NCBI GenBank assembly: GCA_024220525.1
Contig: JAMYWO010000014.1
Coordinates: forward strand, 224,952 to 288,951
DNA length: 64,000 bases
Source: Cochliopodium minus
Lineage: Eukaryota > Discosea > Himatismenida > Cochliopodiidae
Direction of reading: 5' to 3'
Position 1 is the stretch's first letter, and each line of letters opens with the position of its first letter. Below, in pieces: positions 24,340 to 35,287 of the stretch. The notes under the pieces are model-generated. The model made no database searches, was not told the origin of the DNA, and saw only the letters and a program-made list of their open reading frames with translations. The position numbers and the translations under genes were made by a program.

Positions 24340-27155
24340 TTATTTAAAGATATTAATAAGTAATTTTTTGAAGGAAGAGAGATAGTTAAAAACTTGGGAG
24401 TTGTTCCACTGCCCTAATAAACTTTCATTCTTGTTTTCCAAACTTTTAAAGTTATTCTTTTCTCCAACAAAAATCTCAATTCCGTCAAAGTTTTCTTTGG
24501 GGTTGGCTTGGACATGTAATTGGAGGTTTTTGTCTTCAAAGTTGAGGATGATGTTGTTTTGGAAAATCTCATTTTTGAATTCATTTACTTGCGCAAAATT
24601 TTGGCATTCATCTGATCTAAAAAAAATTAAAATTAAAATAAAATAATAAAAAAAAAAAAAAATATTACAAGTTAAGTAAAATGTATTCGCAGAATTTGTT
24701 GAGAATAAAGGAGAAACATTCTTCTATGGTGAGATTTTGGAGGTTCTCTCTTTCTATCTCTATGTTGGAGCCAGTGATTGAAACAGTGATTTCCAAACTT
24801 CCAAAAAAATAAAGTTGAAATCCAAAAACATAAATAACATAAAAATAAAAAATAAAAAATAAAAAATAGTAATATAAAAAATAAAAAATTTGAAATAAAA
24901 AATTTGAAATAAAAAATTAAATTTAAAAAATAAAAATAAAAAATAAAAATTAAAAATTTTTTTTTACTCTTCAAAAGTGATTAAATAAAAACAAGAACTC
25001 TTGTTCAAAAACTTGTAAGAAAAACTCAAATCAGCAAAACAAGAAATTAACTCCAAAAGCTTCTTCTGGAAACTGACCCTGAGGGTGTCGAATTGAAAAA
25101 TGTGGAGGGTTTCTGTCACGATCTTCTTTTCCCTTTCAAAGTTGACGTTTTTCTTTTGTTTGAGATCTGTTTTTATTTTCTTTCTCATTTGGTTTTTGAG
25201 AAAAAGTTCTATTATTGTTTCATGGCTTTCTGTTTTTTGATAATAAAAAAAAATGAAATAAATCAATCAAAAATGTATAAAATAAATATTTTTAAAAAAC
25301 AAAAAAAAAAAATAAAAATAAGAATAATAAAATTTTAAAAAATTAAATGAAAAAAAATGTGAATAAAATGAAACGAAATAAAGTGAATTAAAAAATAAAA
25401 AATAAAAAAAATAAAAAAATTTTATGAAGAAAAAAAAATAAACAAAATTTTATTAAAATTAAAAAAAATTTACTGTTGGAAGGAACACTAGGATTGAAGA
25501 GAGAGGAGTTATTTTTGGCAGAAAAAACAACATCAGCTTCCAAAAATCGGGTAAAGAGAGACTTGTAAGTGTCAGGCAAAGAATCAGCATTAACATTGGA
25601 AGTGATGTTGACCTTCTCCGTATCATTGCTGTTTGTTTCTCCCAAGAAAAAAGGAGAAGAGATGTCGCCCAAAGAAGATTGCCTTAACTTCTTACCTTGG
25701 GAGGAGATTTTCGGAGATTTTTTTTCTCCAAAGAAAGAAAAAGTTCCTGAATTGTCAAGATCGTCCTCATCAATCATATCATCCAAATCATCACTTTTAT
25801 CATCCTTGCTATCTTCATTTTTTTTATCTCCGCTATCTATTTTTTTCAAATCTTTATTTTTACTTTCATTTTCATCTTTTTTTTCATTTTCATTTTCATT
25901 TTCGTTTTCGTTTTTTTCTTCGATTTCTTCGAATGATCTCTTTTTTTTGCTTCCCTCCTTTTGTGGGTCTTCTTCTTTCTTTCCTGTCTTCTTCGCTTGC
26001 ATGTCTTCTTCCACCGTGTTGAATTTGATGTAGAGCTCTTTTTCTTGGAAGGACATCATCGCTGTTTCTCCCAGAATCGAAATTCCTTCTCCCTCTCTTC
26101 CTATTGCTCCTCTTTTTATCTATTTCAAAAAATAAAATAACAAATATGCAAAAAAAATAAATAAAATGAAAATAAAAAAAATAAAATGAACAATCACAAA
26201 ATAAAATATAAAAAATAAAATTATAAATAAAATAAATAAATAAACAAATAAAATAAAATAAAATAAAATGAACAAAATGAACAATCACAAAATAAAATTA
26301 ATTAAAAATAAAATTAAAAATAAATTAAAATAAAATTAATGAAAAAATGAATAAAAAATAAAAAATTTTAAATATAAAAATGAATAATAAGATTGTTTAC
26401 AATCTCAAAAATGTTGGCAGATTCACTAAAACTGAACAAAGCACACAACAACTGATGAACCTGAAGAGCACCCACAGCCACAAAAAAATGTTCCTTCTTG
26501 GTGTTGCCAATCTCAATATACTCTTTGACCGAAACTTCCGAAAAACTTCCGAAACGCAGTTTTTTGAGAAATCCTTTGTTGAGAAACAACTTTAGAGATC
26601 CTTCCTTCCCTTTCTCTTTTTCTATATGCAGTGGAATGTTGTCGAAGCATACCACGAAAAGTTGACTGTCTTTGGCGATTTGGCTGTATTCCGAAAAAAG
26701 GTTCCAGCTTCTCATTAAACTTTTCGTTTTTTTATTTTAAAAAAAATTTAAAGTAAAAAATAAATGTTAATTTAATAACTAATTTAATTTTTATAAAAAT
26801 CAAATAAATTTATTAATTACAAATAACTGAAAAAATCAACAAATAAAGAAAAAAGATAAAAATAAAAAATAAAAAATAAAAAATAAATTAAAATAATAAA
26901 ACAAAAACAAAAAATGAAATTCAAAAAATGTTACCATTGAAGATCTTTGAAATAGTTTTGTTCATTTTTCTCTATTTTCTCAACCATTTTCAAAGACTCC
27001 TCTTTTAGTTTCTCGGAAGAAGACTTGAGGTTTTTGATTCTCTTGTTGAGTTTGATGGCGTTATCTTCCGTCTCTTTCTCCACGTGAGGAAATCTCTTTT
27101 TGATATGCTCTAATCCCAATCTATTCTCGATAAGGTAACCATCTATTGTTTTCAT
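24340..27155 (-). CDS. uncharacterised coiled-coil protein with acidic linker
   Basis: Starts at ATG 27155 (MKTIDGYLIENRLGLEHIKKR) with a coiled coil to about 26935. A second exon (26385-26715; SWNLFSEYSQIAKDSQLFVVC) reads like a mixed alpha/beta domain. A long exon at 25475-26120 opens IKRGAIGREGEGISILGE and then becomes a highly charged Glu/Lys/Asp linker (ENENENEKKDENESK). C-terminal exons at 24965-25250, 24668-24798 and 24340-24620 form a folded tail ending LLGQWNNSQVFNYLSSFKKL. About 640 residues. The layout (coiled coil, globular part, charged linker, globular tail) recalls adaptor or transcription-complex subunits, but I recognise no family. An upstream in-frame start at 27257 is possible but very Lys-rich. 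Confidence 0.55.
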
Positions 27156-27482
27156 AATGGTGTACACAAAATAATTGGATTGACTAAATAATTTTAAAGT
27201 AAAATTTGTTTTAAAAAATAAATTTTGTTTCTTTTCTTTTTTTTTCTTTTTTTTCATACTTAAAATGATTTTTAATTTAAAATTTATTTTGGATTATGAT
27301 TTTTAATCTGAAGATTATCACTATATTAAAGAAATTTGTTGATATATGTAATGTATAACATATATATGACAATATACAATTTTTCATGTTGAAACTATAT
27401 TATGTTATTTTCAAATAAATGAGAAATTGATAATCTTCTAATCAAAACATTCCAAAATAATATCAAATTATAAATTTTTTTT
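27156..27482. other. intergenic region
   Basis: About 330 bases between two minus-strand genes, AT-rich, with no supported feature. It should hold the promoter of the coiled-coil gene. Confidence 0.45.
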
Positions 27483-27809
27483 TTACTCTAATTCTCTCAA
27501 TATCTTTGTTATCTTGTGTTCTTTTTGCTTTGACAATTTATTTTGATTCAATCTTTCTATCATTTGATTATAGATGATTTCTGTGTTCATATCTCTTCAC
27601 ATAAAAAAAAAATATGGTCAAAAATTTTTACAATAAAAAATAAACTGGGATGTACGATATCCTTTTTAAAGTAAATATTTATCTTACTCCTCTATTTCAA
27701 ATTCTCCATTATCTTCGAATTTTAGGATGCTTGGTTGTCTGATGTAATCGAGATCAACCTTAATCTTCTTTGTCTGTTGCTGCACATTCTCTGCGATATC
27801 ATTATCCAT
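27483..27809 (-). CDS. small conserved-looking protein of about 80 residues
   Basis: Two exons spliced in phase. The first starts at ATG 27809 (MDNDIAENVQQQTKKIKVDL, then DYIRQPSILKFEDNGEFEIE). The second runs DMNTEIIYNQMIERLNQNKL and ends KILRELE before TAA. Acidic and basic residues are balanced, the second half is predicted helical, and codon content is clearly richer in G and C than nearby introns, which supports it being real. No family recognised. Shared promoter region with the RCC1-repeat gene, which starts 165 bases away on the other strand. Confidence 0.6.
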
Positions 27810-27973
27810 GTATATCTATCTATATGATAAGATTATGATGTTCTTATGTGGATCTGATTTTAAGCAGCTATTTTTTTTTAATTTAAAAAAAAATTTACGT
27901 TAAAATTTTGCCAATTTAAATTGGATATACCATTCACATATACCAGATCTATTTATCTATTCAATATAAGAAG

Positions 27974-30442
27974 ATGAATGAGAAAGATTATTTCGATAAT
28001 AAAGGTGAATTCAAATTAACTAAGAAAATGGTCAGAAGCATACCTTCAATATCTTCAGTTTCATGCACTACATGGGCCATCAATAAACAAGGTAAAGTTG
28101 TAAAAAATTTGAATTACTTTTATAAAAGTTTATATGGTGTTTGATTAAAAATTAATGAGTTTCATTAAAATTGATTGACTTCAATATGATCCATTCTTAC
28201 AAATGGATCATTGAATTTGAAAAACACATAAAAATAAATGAAATTTTTTTTGTTAGAATTTAATCTGACTGCCATATAGTTTGGATCAATTTTATATCTC
28301 AACAAATGAAACCATATAATTGATCAATATCATATATCAATACTAGAGATTGATTAATATTGATCCACATAATTAAATAAATTAAAAATATAAATAATTA
28401 AAAATATAAATAATAAAAATAAATTAAAATAATTAAAAATAAATTAAAATTATAATTATATTTGTTACATTTTACAACAATTTTTAGGAAAATTAGTTTA
28501 TTGGGGAAACAACGTTCAACCTTCCCCTGGAAATAGTGCAGAAATACACAAAAAAGAAGACATAAAAATAGTGATGGGAATGGAGAACGAGAATGTAGTT
28601 GCAATGTCTGCAGGTGACACCAGTGCAGTATTCGTCACAAAAGAAAACAAAGTTTTTTTGAGTCACCCTGATATAAATGTTGAACTGTAAATTTTGTTTT
28701 TATTTAAACGAAAAGAAAAAAAAATTTAATTCGTTTGGACAATATTTTTTTTTTTTAATTTTATTTATTTTTGTGTTTCTTTTTTTAATTTTATATTTAT
28801 TTTTGTATTTCATTTTTTATTTATATTTTTATTTTTTAATGTTTTTATCATTAAATATATTTAAATTTCAATTTAAATTTAAATTTATTAATTATTAATT
28901 TTTGATTTTTAATTCATAATTTTTATTGTTTAATGTTACCATCAAATATATTTTTAATTTTTAATTTTTAATTTTTAATTTTTGATTTTTAATTTTAATT
29001 TTTTTATTTTTTTATTTTTGATTTTTATTTTTTATTTTTTTCGTTTTTTATTTTTTATTTTTAAATAGTCCTAAACTCCTCATACAACCCAAAGAGAAAA
29101 TACTATGCGTTGGAAGCACCCAAACAGAAGTGTTCATAGTATGTGTAAACTCAAAAGTCTACCATTTCAACCAAGAAGATGATTTTACGTTGTGTAAAAC
29201 ATTAACCAAACTTTCTGACAAGAACATCAACATTGTTTCTTGTGCATCTTATATGTAAAAAATGATTTTAAAATAATTTTTATAAAATTTTTTTAATTTT
29301 TCATTTTTATTTTTTGTTTATTGATTTTTATTTCATTATTTTTTAATTTTTAATTTTTATTTGTTTATTGATTTTTATTTCATTTTTATATTTTATTTAT
29401 TTTTTTTATTGATTTTAAGTTTTTATTTTTTATTTTTTTATTTTTTAATTTTATTTATTTTTGTTTACTTTTATTTTTTATTTATATAATATTTTTGATT
29501 TAATGACAATTTTAATTTAAATCACTTTTGATTTTTTTTTATTTCAAATTTCAAATTTCAAAATTTTTTTTATTTTTATTTTATAATAACAATAATAATA
29601 ATAAATTTTAAATTTTATTTTTTTTCCTAAAAGGATCATATTTGCTTCTTTGTACAACGAGAAAAAGAGCCAGGACAAAATATACGAGTTTGTCGACAAC
29701 AAAGAGTTTGTGGAGATTAAATCTCCTCTCTTTGATATGAACGAAAGGATTGCAAATGTATTCACTGGTGCAGGGACTCTATATATAATTTTGGGTAAAT
29801 AAAAATAAAACCATTTAAAATATTTATTTATTTTAATTTTGATTTTTTTTAATTGTCAATTTTATTTTATTGCTAATATTATTTTTTATTTTTTATTTTT
29901 TATTTTTATTTTTATTTTATTTATTTTTTATTTTTTATTGTGTACTGTCTTATTTTCATTTATTTATATTATGATTTATTTTTATTTTTATAATATTTTT
30001 TTATTTTTTGTTTTTTATTTTTACTCTAATTTTTTAATTTCATTTAGAAAATGGGAGAATGATGACAAAAGGAGACTATGGAAACGGTTCGATTGGGAGA
30101 GAGGTAAATGATGAAGAAATAGATTTTGTCCGAGAAGATAACCTCAAAAACGAGAAGATCATTGCTGGAGGTGGTTTATGCTATGGAGGTAAAAAAAAAA
30201 AAAAAAAATTAAATTAAAAATAAATTAAAATCAAATTTATTTTTTCCAAAGCCATTATTTTGGCTTATTCCAATGAAACTCCTAGTAAGTTTTTCGGTTT
30301 TGGATATAACGTGAATGGGTATTTTTTTAATTTACTTATTTTTAATTCATATTATTTTATTTATTTTAATTTATTTTATTTATTTTATTTATTTTATTTA
30401 TTTTATTTATTTTATTTATTTTATTTATTTTATTTATTTTAT
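27974..30442 (+). CDS. RCC1-repeat protein, 5' exons (3' part at 1505-2212)
   Basis: Exons 27974-28091, 28488-28687, about 29069-29256, 29635-29793, 30047-30189 and 30252-30319. The start is MNEKDYFDNKGEF. RCC1-type blades follow: TTWAINKQGKLVYWGNNVQP with VVAMSAGDTSAVFVTKENKV; ILCVGSTQTEVFIVCVNSKV; NVFTGAGTLYIILGENGRMM; IIAGGGLCYGAIILAYSNE; FFGFGYNVNG. The gene is cut in an intron by the N at 30443, and what follows there is an unrelated ammonium transporter. Exon phase, the G-N-x-x-G-x-x-G-L-G motif and the 9-base intron repeat all point to 1505-2212 as its true 3' end. Total about 480 residues. Confidence 0.85.
30370..30442. repeat. (TTATTTTAT)n 9-base tandem tract
   Basis: A pure 9-base repeat runs into the N at 30443. 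The only other long pure tract of this unit in the window begins right after the N at 1504 (1505-1578). The shared unit links the two ends. Confidence 0.85.
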
Positions 30443-30443
30443 N
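30443..30443. other. single-N scaffold join (false adjacency)
   Basis: Joins the RCC1-repeat gene to the 3' end of an ammonium transporter. The 77 bases to its right (30444-30520) are identical to 51911-51987, the left flank of the N at 51988. Confidence 0.9.
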
Positions 30444-30966
30444 TTTAGTTCCTCATTTTTTGGATGAAGCAGCTTTGTCTCCACAAAGAGGGGGAGGTAT
30501 CTTTTACGGTTATGGACTCAACTTGATCATTCAAATCATCAATGTGGTTATCATCATCATCTGGTCAATGGGATGGACTATTGTCACCTTTGGAATAATG
30601 TAAATTATTTATTTATTTTTAATTTAAAATTTTTTATTTTTAAATTAATTTTTTAAATTTTTATTTTTATTTTTTAAATTTATTCATAAAAGGTACTATG
30701 TTGATAAGGATAGAGGCACAAACGCTTATTTCTTTGTCAGAGGTCAACAAAACTTTGGTTTGGGATTCGGATATCATGATCCTGAGAACATTACAACTAA
30801 ATTTACAAACGCTAATGAAGGAACGACAGGTTGGGTCAATCCCAATATAGGTAAACAATTTAATTTTATTTAAATTTTTTTTAAATTTTTTATTTTCATT
30901 TTAACTTTTTTTTTTTGATTAGAACTGGACGAAGTTGAAAGCAGCAACAATAATCAAGTTAATTAA
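30444..30966 (+). CDS. ammonium transporter 2, 3' exons (5' part at 49793-51987)
   Basis: Exons 30449-30600, about 30692-30850 and 30922-30966, ending TAA. VPHFLDEAALSPQRGGGIFY precedes the last transmembrane helix (LIIQIINVVIIIIWSMGWTI), followed by the cytosolic tail RGTNAYFFVRGQQNFGLGF and EVESSNNNQ. The tail is very close to that of ammonium transporter 1 (49361-49547), though the last residues differ. The upstream 77 bases repeat the end of the truncated transporter at 51987, so this is that gene's missing 3' end and not a third copy. Confidence 0.9.
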
Positions 30967-31061
30967 TAGCTTTTTGTATTCATAAATGTGTGTAAAGTTA
31001 AATTAAAAAGTTTAACAATTAAAAGAGAAAAGTAGAAAAATAAAATTTTTTTTTTATTTAA

Positions 31062-32803
31062 TCAATCATAAAATGAGATATTGTTGACCAAACTTTTTAT
31101 ACTTTCCACTCCTTTCTTCGTTCCACAATTATTCTTCATATAATCTAATAAACAAAAGTATGCATTTCCATCATTCTTTTCACTCAACAAATCTTCAATT
31201 TAAAATAAAAATATAATTAAATAAAAATGAAAGATTAAAATTAGTTTCCTCACCATTGTAAACTTGAATGTGTTCAATGAATGGAACTTTTTTTATGTTA
31301 GCCCATTCATAGAATTTCTTTTCTTGTTTGAGTTCTTTGAATTCTTTGACAATATTTGCAATTATTTTTGAATTTTCTTCTACAATGCTCAAAAAAGTTT
31401 TTGTGAAATTTTCAACACGATTTTTTAGAACCTTTAAAAATAAAAAAAAATAATGAAAAATAAAAATAAAAAAAATGACAAATAAAAATAAAAAAAAATT
31501 AAAAAATAAAACTTTTTTGATTAAAGTGGATTTGAAATCATCCACATTTTCGTTTAAGATGAGCTTGAAAATATGCCAATCTTGAGCAATGAGATCACAA
31601 TTTACTGTACTATTAAAATAAAACTTGGATTTCAACTTGTAAGTGTTTCCATTAGCCAAACGAAGAACATACCCTTCAAAGAAAAAAAAAAAATTAAAAT
31701 TATTTAAAAAAAATATCAAAAATATTGTTACCTTCTATTTGTTCATTGGAATTATTTATGTAATCTTTCAATTCTTTAACATTGTTTACTTTTTTTTCTT
31801 TCACTTCAACAATCTTGATATCCATTTCATCAGCAGAAAGTTTCATCTGATCATAACTCAAATATTCTCCGCTGTCCATTTTTCTTAAAGCAGTCAAAAC
31901 CAACATCTCACTTTTGTATTCTATAACTCTTTTCTCATTGGGAGACACATGTTCAAAGATAGGTGTGTATCCCTTCTTGATCCAATGATGACAAAAAACA
32001 AAGTAATTTTTATTTTTTTCAACAAAATTTTTCACATTTTTGCATTTTTTTGATATTCCCGTTTTACTAGAAAATTCTAAGAAAAATTGAAAATTTAAAC
32101 CAATTTGAACTGAAAAAGTTTTATTTTTTATTTTATTTTGAAGAAATATTAAAAAAACTTCAAAATAAAAAAAAACTCTAAAAAATTATTTTTTTACCTA
32201 ATTTTTCATTTAATAGAAAAGGAGCAAATGGTGCTCCGTCAAGTTTTTCTAATAACACGTACCCATCTTTAAGAGAAATTTCACTATCATCTGTCTCATC
32301 CAGTTCTCCCACGTTAAAGAATTTGTGGTAGGGACGGCATAATAATTTGCCTTCTTTAGAAAAGATCAATCCTCTGCATTCTCTTCTAATCTGTAAGATA
32401 ATATTCAAATTATATTTTATTTAATTTATAATTTATTATTTTTTTTTTTTTTTTTTTTAGCTGAATTTTTTTTTCTATCTATTTTTTTTGTTTATAAACA
32501 CATTCTCAAATAATTCTCTTTCATACCTTTAATTTCTCCCTTTCCTTTTCATCTTCTGTGGAATATGGATTGGGAAATGATTCACTATTATTGGAGAATC
32601 TGTAATTGAACACCAGATAATCACCCTTATCCATTTTATAAAACTCTTTTAATCCTACAATAGCTTCATCCACTTTTTATAAAATTCGTAAATTAATTTT
32701 AAAAATGTAGGAGTTGATATATTTAAAGTTCAATTATTTCTTGGACATATATACCTTGTTTTGAATCATTTATGTTTGCAAAAATTCCCTCATTTAATTT
32801 CAT
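31062..32803 (-). CDS. T4 Rnl1-like RNA ligase
   Basis: Starts at ATG 32803 (MKLNEGIFANINDSKQ) and ends in TGA. Exons at about 32755-32803, 32528-32672, 32201-32395, 31731-32080, 31512-31676, 31254-31432 and 31062-31195. Nucleotidyltransferase motifs follow T4 RNA ligase 1 closely: ECRGLIFSKEG and RPYHKFFNVGE before the active site; LLEKLDGAPF (motif I, KxDG, adenylated Lys); FEHVSPNEKRVIEY (motif IIIa region); GEYLSYDQMK; EGYVLRLANG (motif IV); KLKSKFY (motif V, two Lys). The C-terminal helical domain is present. About 410 residues, like T4 Rnl1 (374). Reaction: ATP-dependent sealing of 5'-phosphate to 3'-OH RNA ends. It lacks the kinase and phosphodiesterase domains of fungal Trl1. Confidence 0.88.
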
Positions 32804-32924
32804 TTTTTTTTTTGATTTAAATAAAATATATATTATTATAAAAAATAAAGTTTCAAGAATTGTATCTTAAACAATTAAAAGATTGAATTTTATTCCTATT
32901 AAGTAAAAAATCTATCTTTTTTTA

Positions 32925-33795
32925 TTAGTTATATGTCAATTTATTAACAGTTTTGTTCCATTCAACAACTTTTGGTAGGTGGTGCACAACCTCAAATATT
33001 TTCTTGAGATTAGGTGCCACATCAAAAACAGAAGATGGAACTTCCTTAAAAAAAGGTCTTTCATAAAAAATACCAGAAAAGGTTGCATACAACTTAAAAT
33101 CAGCTATGGACAATTCTGTAATTGAATGACCGTTTGATCCTACTCTCTTTTCAAGGAATCCTAACCATTGCGGAAGAATTTCTTTGTTGAGTTTTTCCAT
33201 GAATTGTTTTTTGGTTTCTTCGTTCTTTTCAAAGAGTGCTTGGAAGATTTTTAGCTGAATATCTTCAGCTGCATCCTAATTATGAAGATTTTTAAAATAA
33301 ATCAGAAATTTCAAAAGAAAATTAATTTTTTTTTACAATCAATTCATCAACTTTTGCTGCTTGAAGATTATCAGTTGGATAAAGCTTTGCCATTTTCTAA
33401 TTTCAAAAGAAAAAATAAATAAATCTAAATCTAAATTTTCCAGTATTTTGCTTTACACCACAATATCTCAAGATAGAATTTGATTGAGCAAGAGTGACAT
33501 CACCTACAGTCAAGGTTGGAACAGATCCTAACAAGATAAAAAAAATCAAGAATAAATATAAAATATTTTGAAGAATATTCAATTTATACCATATGGGAAT
33601 TCTCCTTCTTGTTTTTTCTTTCCAAATTCTGGAAATCCAATTCTAAAATCAAATGAAATAAAACATGGAATTTGAATCTTTATTTCTTAAATTTTTACCT
33701 ATCATCTTCAAATTCTATTTGAGAATGAGTGAGAACCAGTCTTGATTCTGCCCTTCCATTAAGATCAAAATAAGTGATTTTTATTTTGCTCATCT
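32925..33795 (-). CDS. glutathione S-transferase 1 of a tandem array (divergent copy)
   Basis: Five exons. Starts MSKIKITYFDLNGRAESRL; the catalytic Tyr of sigma-like GSTs (YFDL) is present. The glutathione-site block reads SVPTLTVGDVTLAQSNSILR. The C-terminal helical domain ends KVVEWNKTVNKLTYN. Compared with its two neighbours it lacks residues after GRAE, and the block at SITELSIADFKLYATFSG replaces SVGDSTTIADLKLYATFAG, so it is the most diverged of the three. Intron positions are identical in all three. Role: conjugation of glutathione to electrophiles or lipid peroxides in the cytosol. Confidence 0.92.
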
Positions 33796-33949
33796 TTTTA
33801 TTTTATTTTAATTCCACTAACTCCTTTTATATTATAATGAACTATCGAATGTATGGTATCTGATAAGGACAAATATGAATGATATAATCACCCAATTAAC
33901 CTTTTTCATTTGATGGAAAAGAAAAATAAATATAAAAAAAGAAAATGTT

Positions 33950-34833
33950 TTAATTATATTCGATTTTGTTTTTAGTCTTGTTCCATTCAACAACTTTAGG
34001 AATGTTGTGAACAGTTCCAAAGATAGTCTTGAGATTTGGAGCATTATCAAAAGTAGAGGAGTTGAGATCCTTGAAAAAAGGAACACCAAAAGCAATACCT
34101 GCAAAGGTAGCATACAATTTGAGATCAGCAATAGTGGTTGAATCTCCAACAGAAAATCCTTTGGATCCTACTCTCTTTTCAATGAATCCGACCCATTGTG
34201 GAAGAATTTCTTTGTTGAGTTTTTCCAAGAGTTGTTTTTTGGTTTCTTCGTTCTTTTCAAAGAGTGCTTGATAGATTTTAGGGAGAACATCTTCAGCTGC
34301 ATCCTAATTATGAAGATTTTTAAAATAAATTAGAAATTTCAAAAGAAAATTAATTTTTTTTACAATCAATTCATCAACTTTTGCTGCTTGAAGATTATCA
34401 GTTGGATAAAGCTTTGCCAATTTCTAATTTCAAAAGAAAAAATAAGCATATAATAAATATTTTTTGAAATATTTTGAAAAATTCTTTACACCACAATATC
34501 TCAAGATAGAATTTGATTGAGCAAGAGTGACATCACCTACAGTCAAGGTTGGGACAGATCCTATCAAGATAAAATAAAAGAAAATAAATTTGCCAACAAA
34601 AAATTTTTATTTTTATTTATACCATATGGGAATCCTCCTTCTTGTTTTTTCTTTCCAAATTCTGGAAATCCAATTCTATAATTTTTAAAAAAGGTTCGAA
34701 ATAAAATTTTGTATTTATTTATTTTGTTTTTTTACCTCTCATCTTCAAATTCAACACCTCCAATTGCAAGTGCAAGTCTTGATGGTTCTCCTCTTCCAGT
34801 GAGATCGAAATAGGTAAGTTTAATTTTGCTCAT
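33950..34833 (-). CDS. glutathione S-transferase 2 of a tandem array
   Basis: Same five-exon plan. Starts MSKIKLTYFDLTGRGEPSRL, continues GGVEFEDERIGFPEFGKKKQ, then TVGDVTLAQSNSILRYCG, and ends VVEWNKTKNKIEYN. The catalytic Tyr and the SNSI-R-Y glutathione loop are intact, and the length (about 200 residues) is normal for sigma-like GSTs. One intron (near 34310-34360) is almost identical to that of GST 1, while another (near 34430-34490) is unrelated to it. Confidence 0.93.
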
Positions 34834-35287
34834 TTTATTCAAATATTTTCTTTCTTTTTTTTTTTTTTTTTTATATTTTATTAATAAATTTTTTTATTTA
34901 ATTTTATTTTTATTTAATTGATTCTGAAATTTTAAAATGGTAAAATTGGAAAGAAAAATGGTCTAATAGGTTGGTTTGATCTATTTCGGGAATTTATTGA
35001 TTTTTTGGGGAATTAAAACTCCAATCTAATTTGTTTTTTCGGGCATATTTAAAATATTTTAAATTGGTAAACCCCCTCAGATAACTATTTGAAAGTTTTA
35101 CTTGAGTTCGTATAAAAATTATTTTATAGTTAGATTCTTAAACTTCCTAGAAATCAAACCACCCACAAATATGAGATTCACCTTTTTCTTTCAGTAGGGG
35201 TTTTGGTGGTTTTTAAGAATCTTTATAGTTGTGATGTCAACTAAATTGAAAATCATGTTTTTAATATATTTTAAATTATAAAAATTT
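34834..35287. other. intergenic region with a long hairpin
   Basis: About 450 bases between GST 2 and GST 3, less AT-rich in its middle than most gaps. It holds the inverted repeat described at 35132-35222; I see no open frame. Confidence 0.5.
35132..35222. repeat. imperfect inverted repeat / hairpin, about 91 bases
   Basis: The left arm is AGATTCTTAAA (35132-35142) plus AAACCACC (35156-35163). The right arm is GGTGGTTTTTAAGAATCT (35205-35222). The right arm pairs with both left blocks, leaving a 13-base one-sided bulge and a loop of about 41 bases. It could be a structured RNA, a regulatory cruciform or a small mobile-element remnant. Confidence 0.5.

Noticed and set aside
25850-26050. Long plus-strand frame rich in Phe and Ser opposite the coiled-coil gene
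   Set aside because: It is the complement of an acidic Glu/Lys-rich coding segment, which always leaves an open antisense frame.
30444-30966. A third, truncated ammonium transporter or pseudogene
   Set aside because: The first 77 bases are identical to the broken end at 51987 and the frame continues; it is the missing end of transporter 2.
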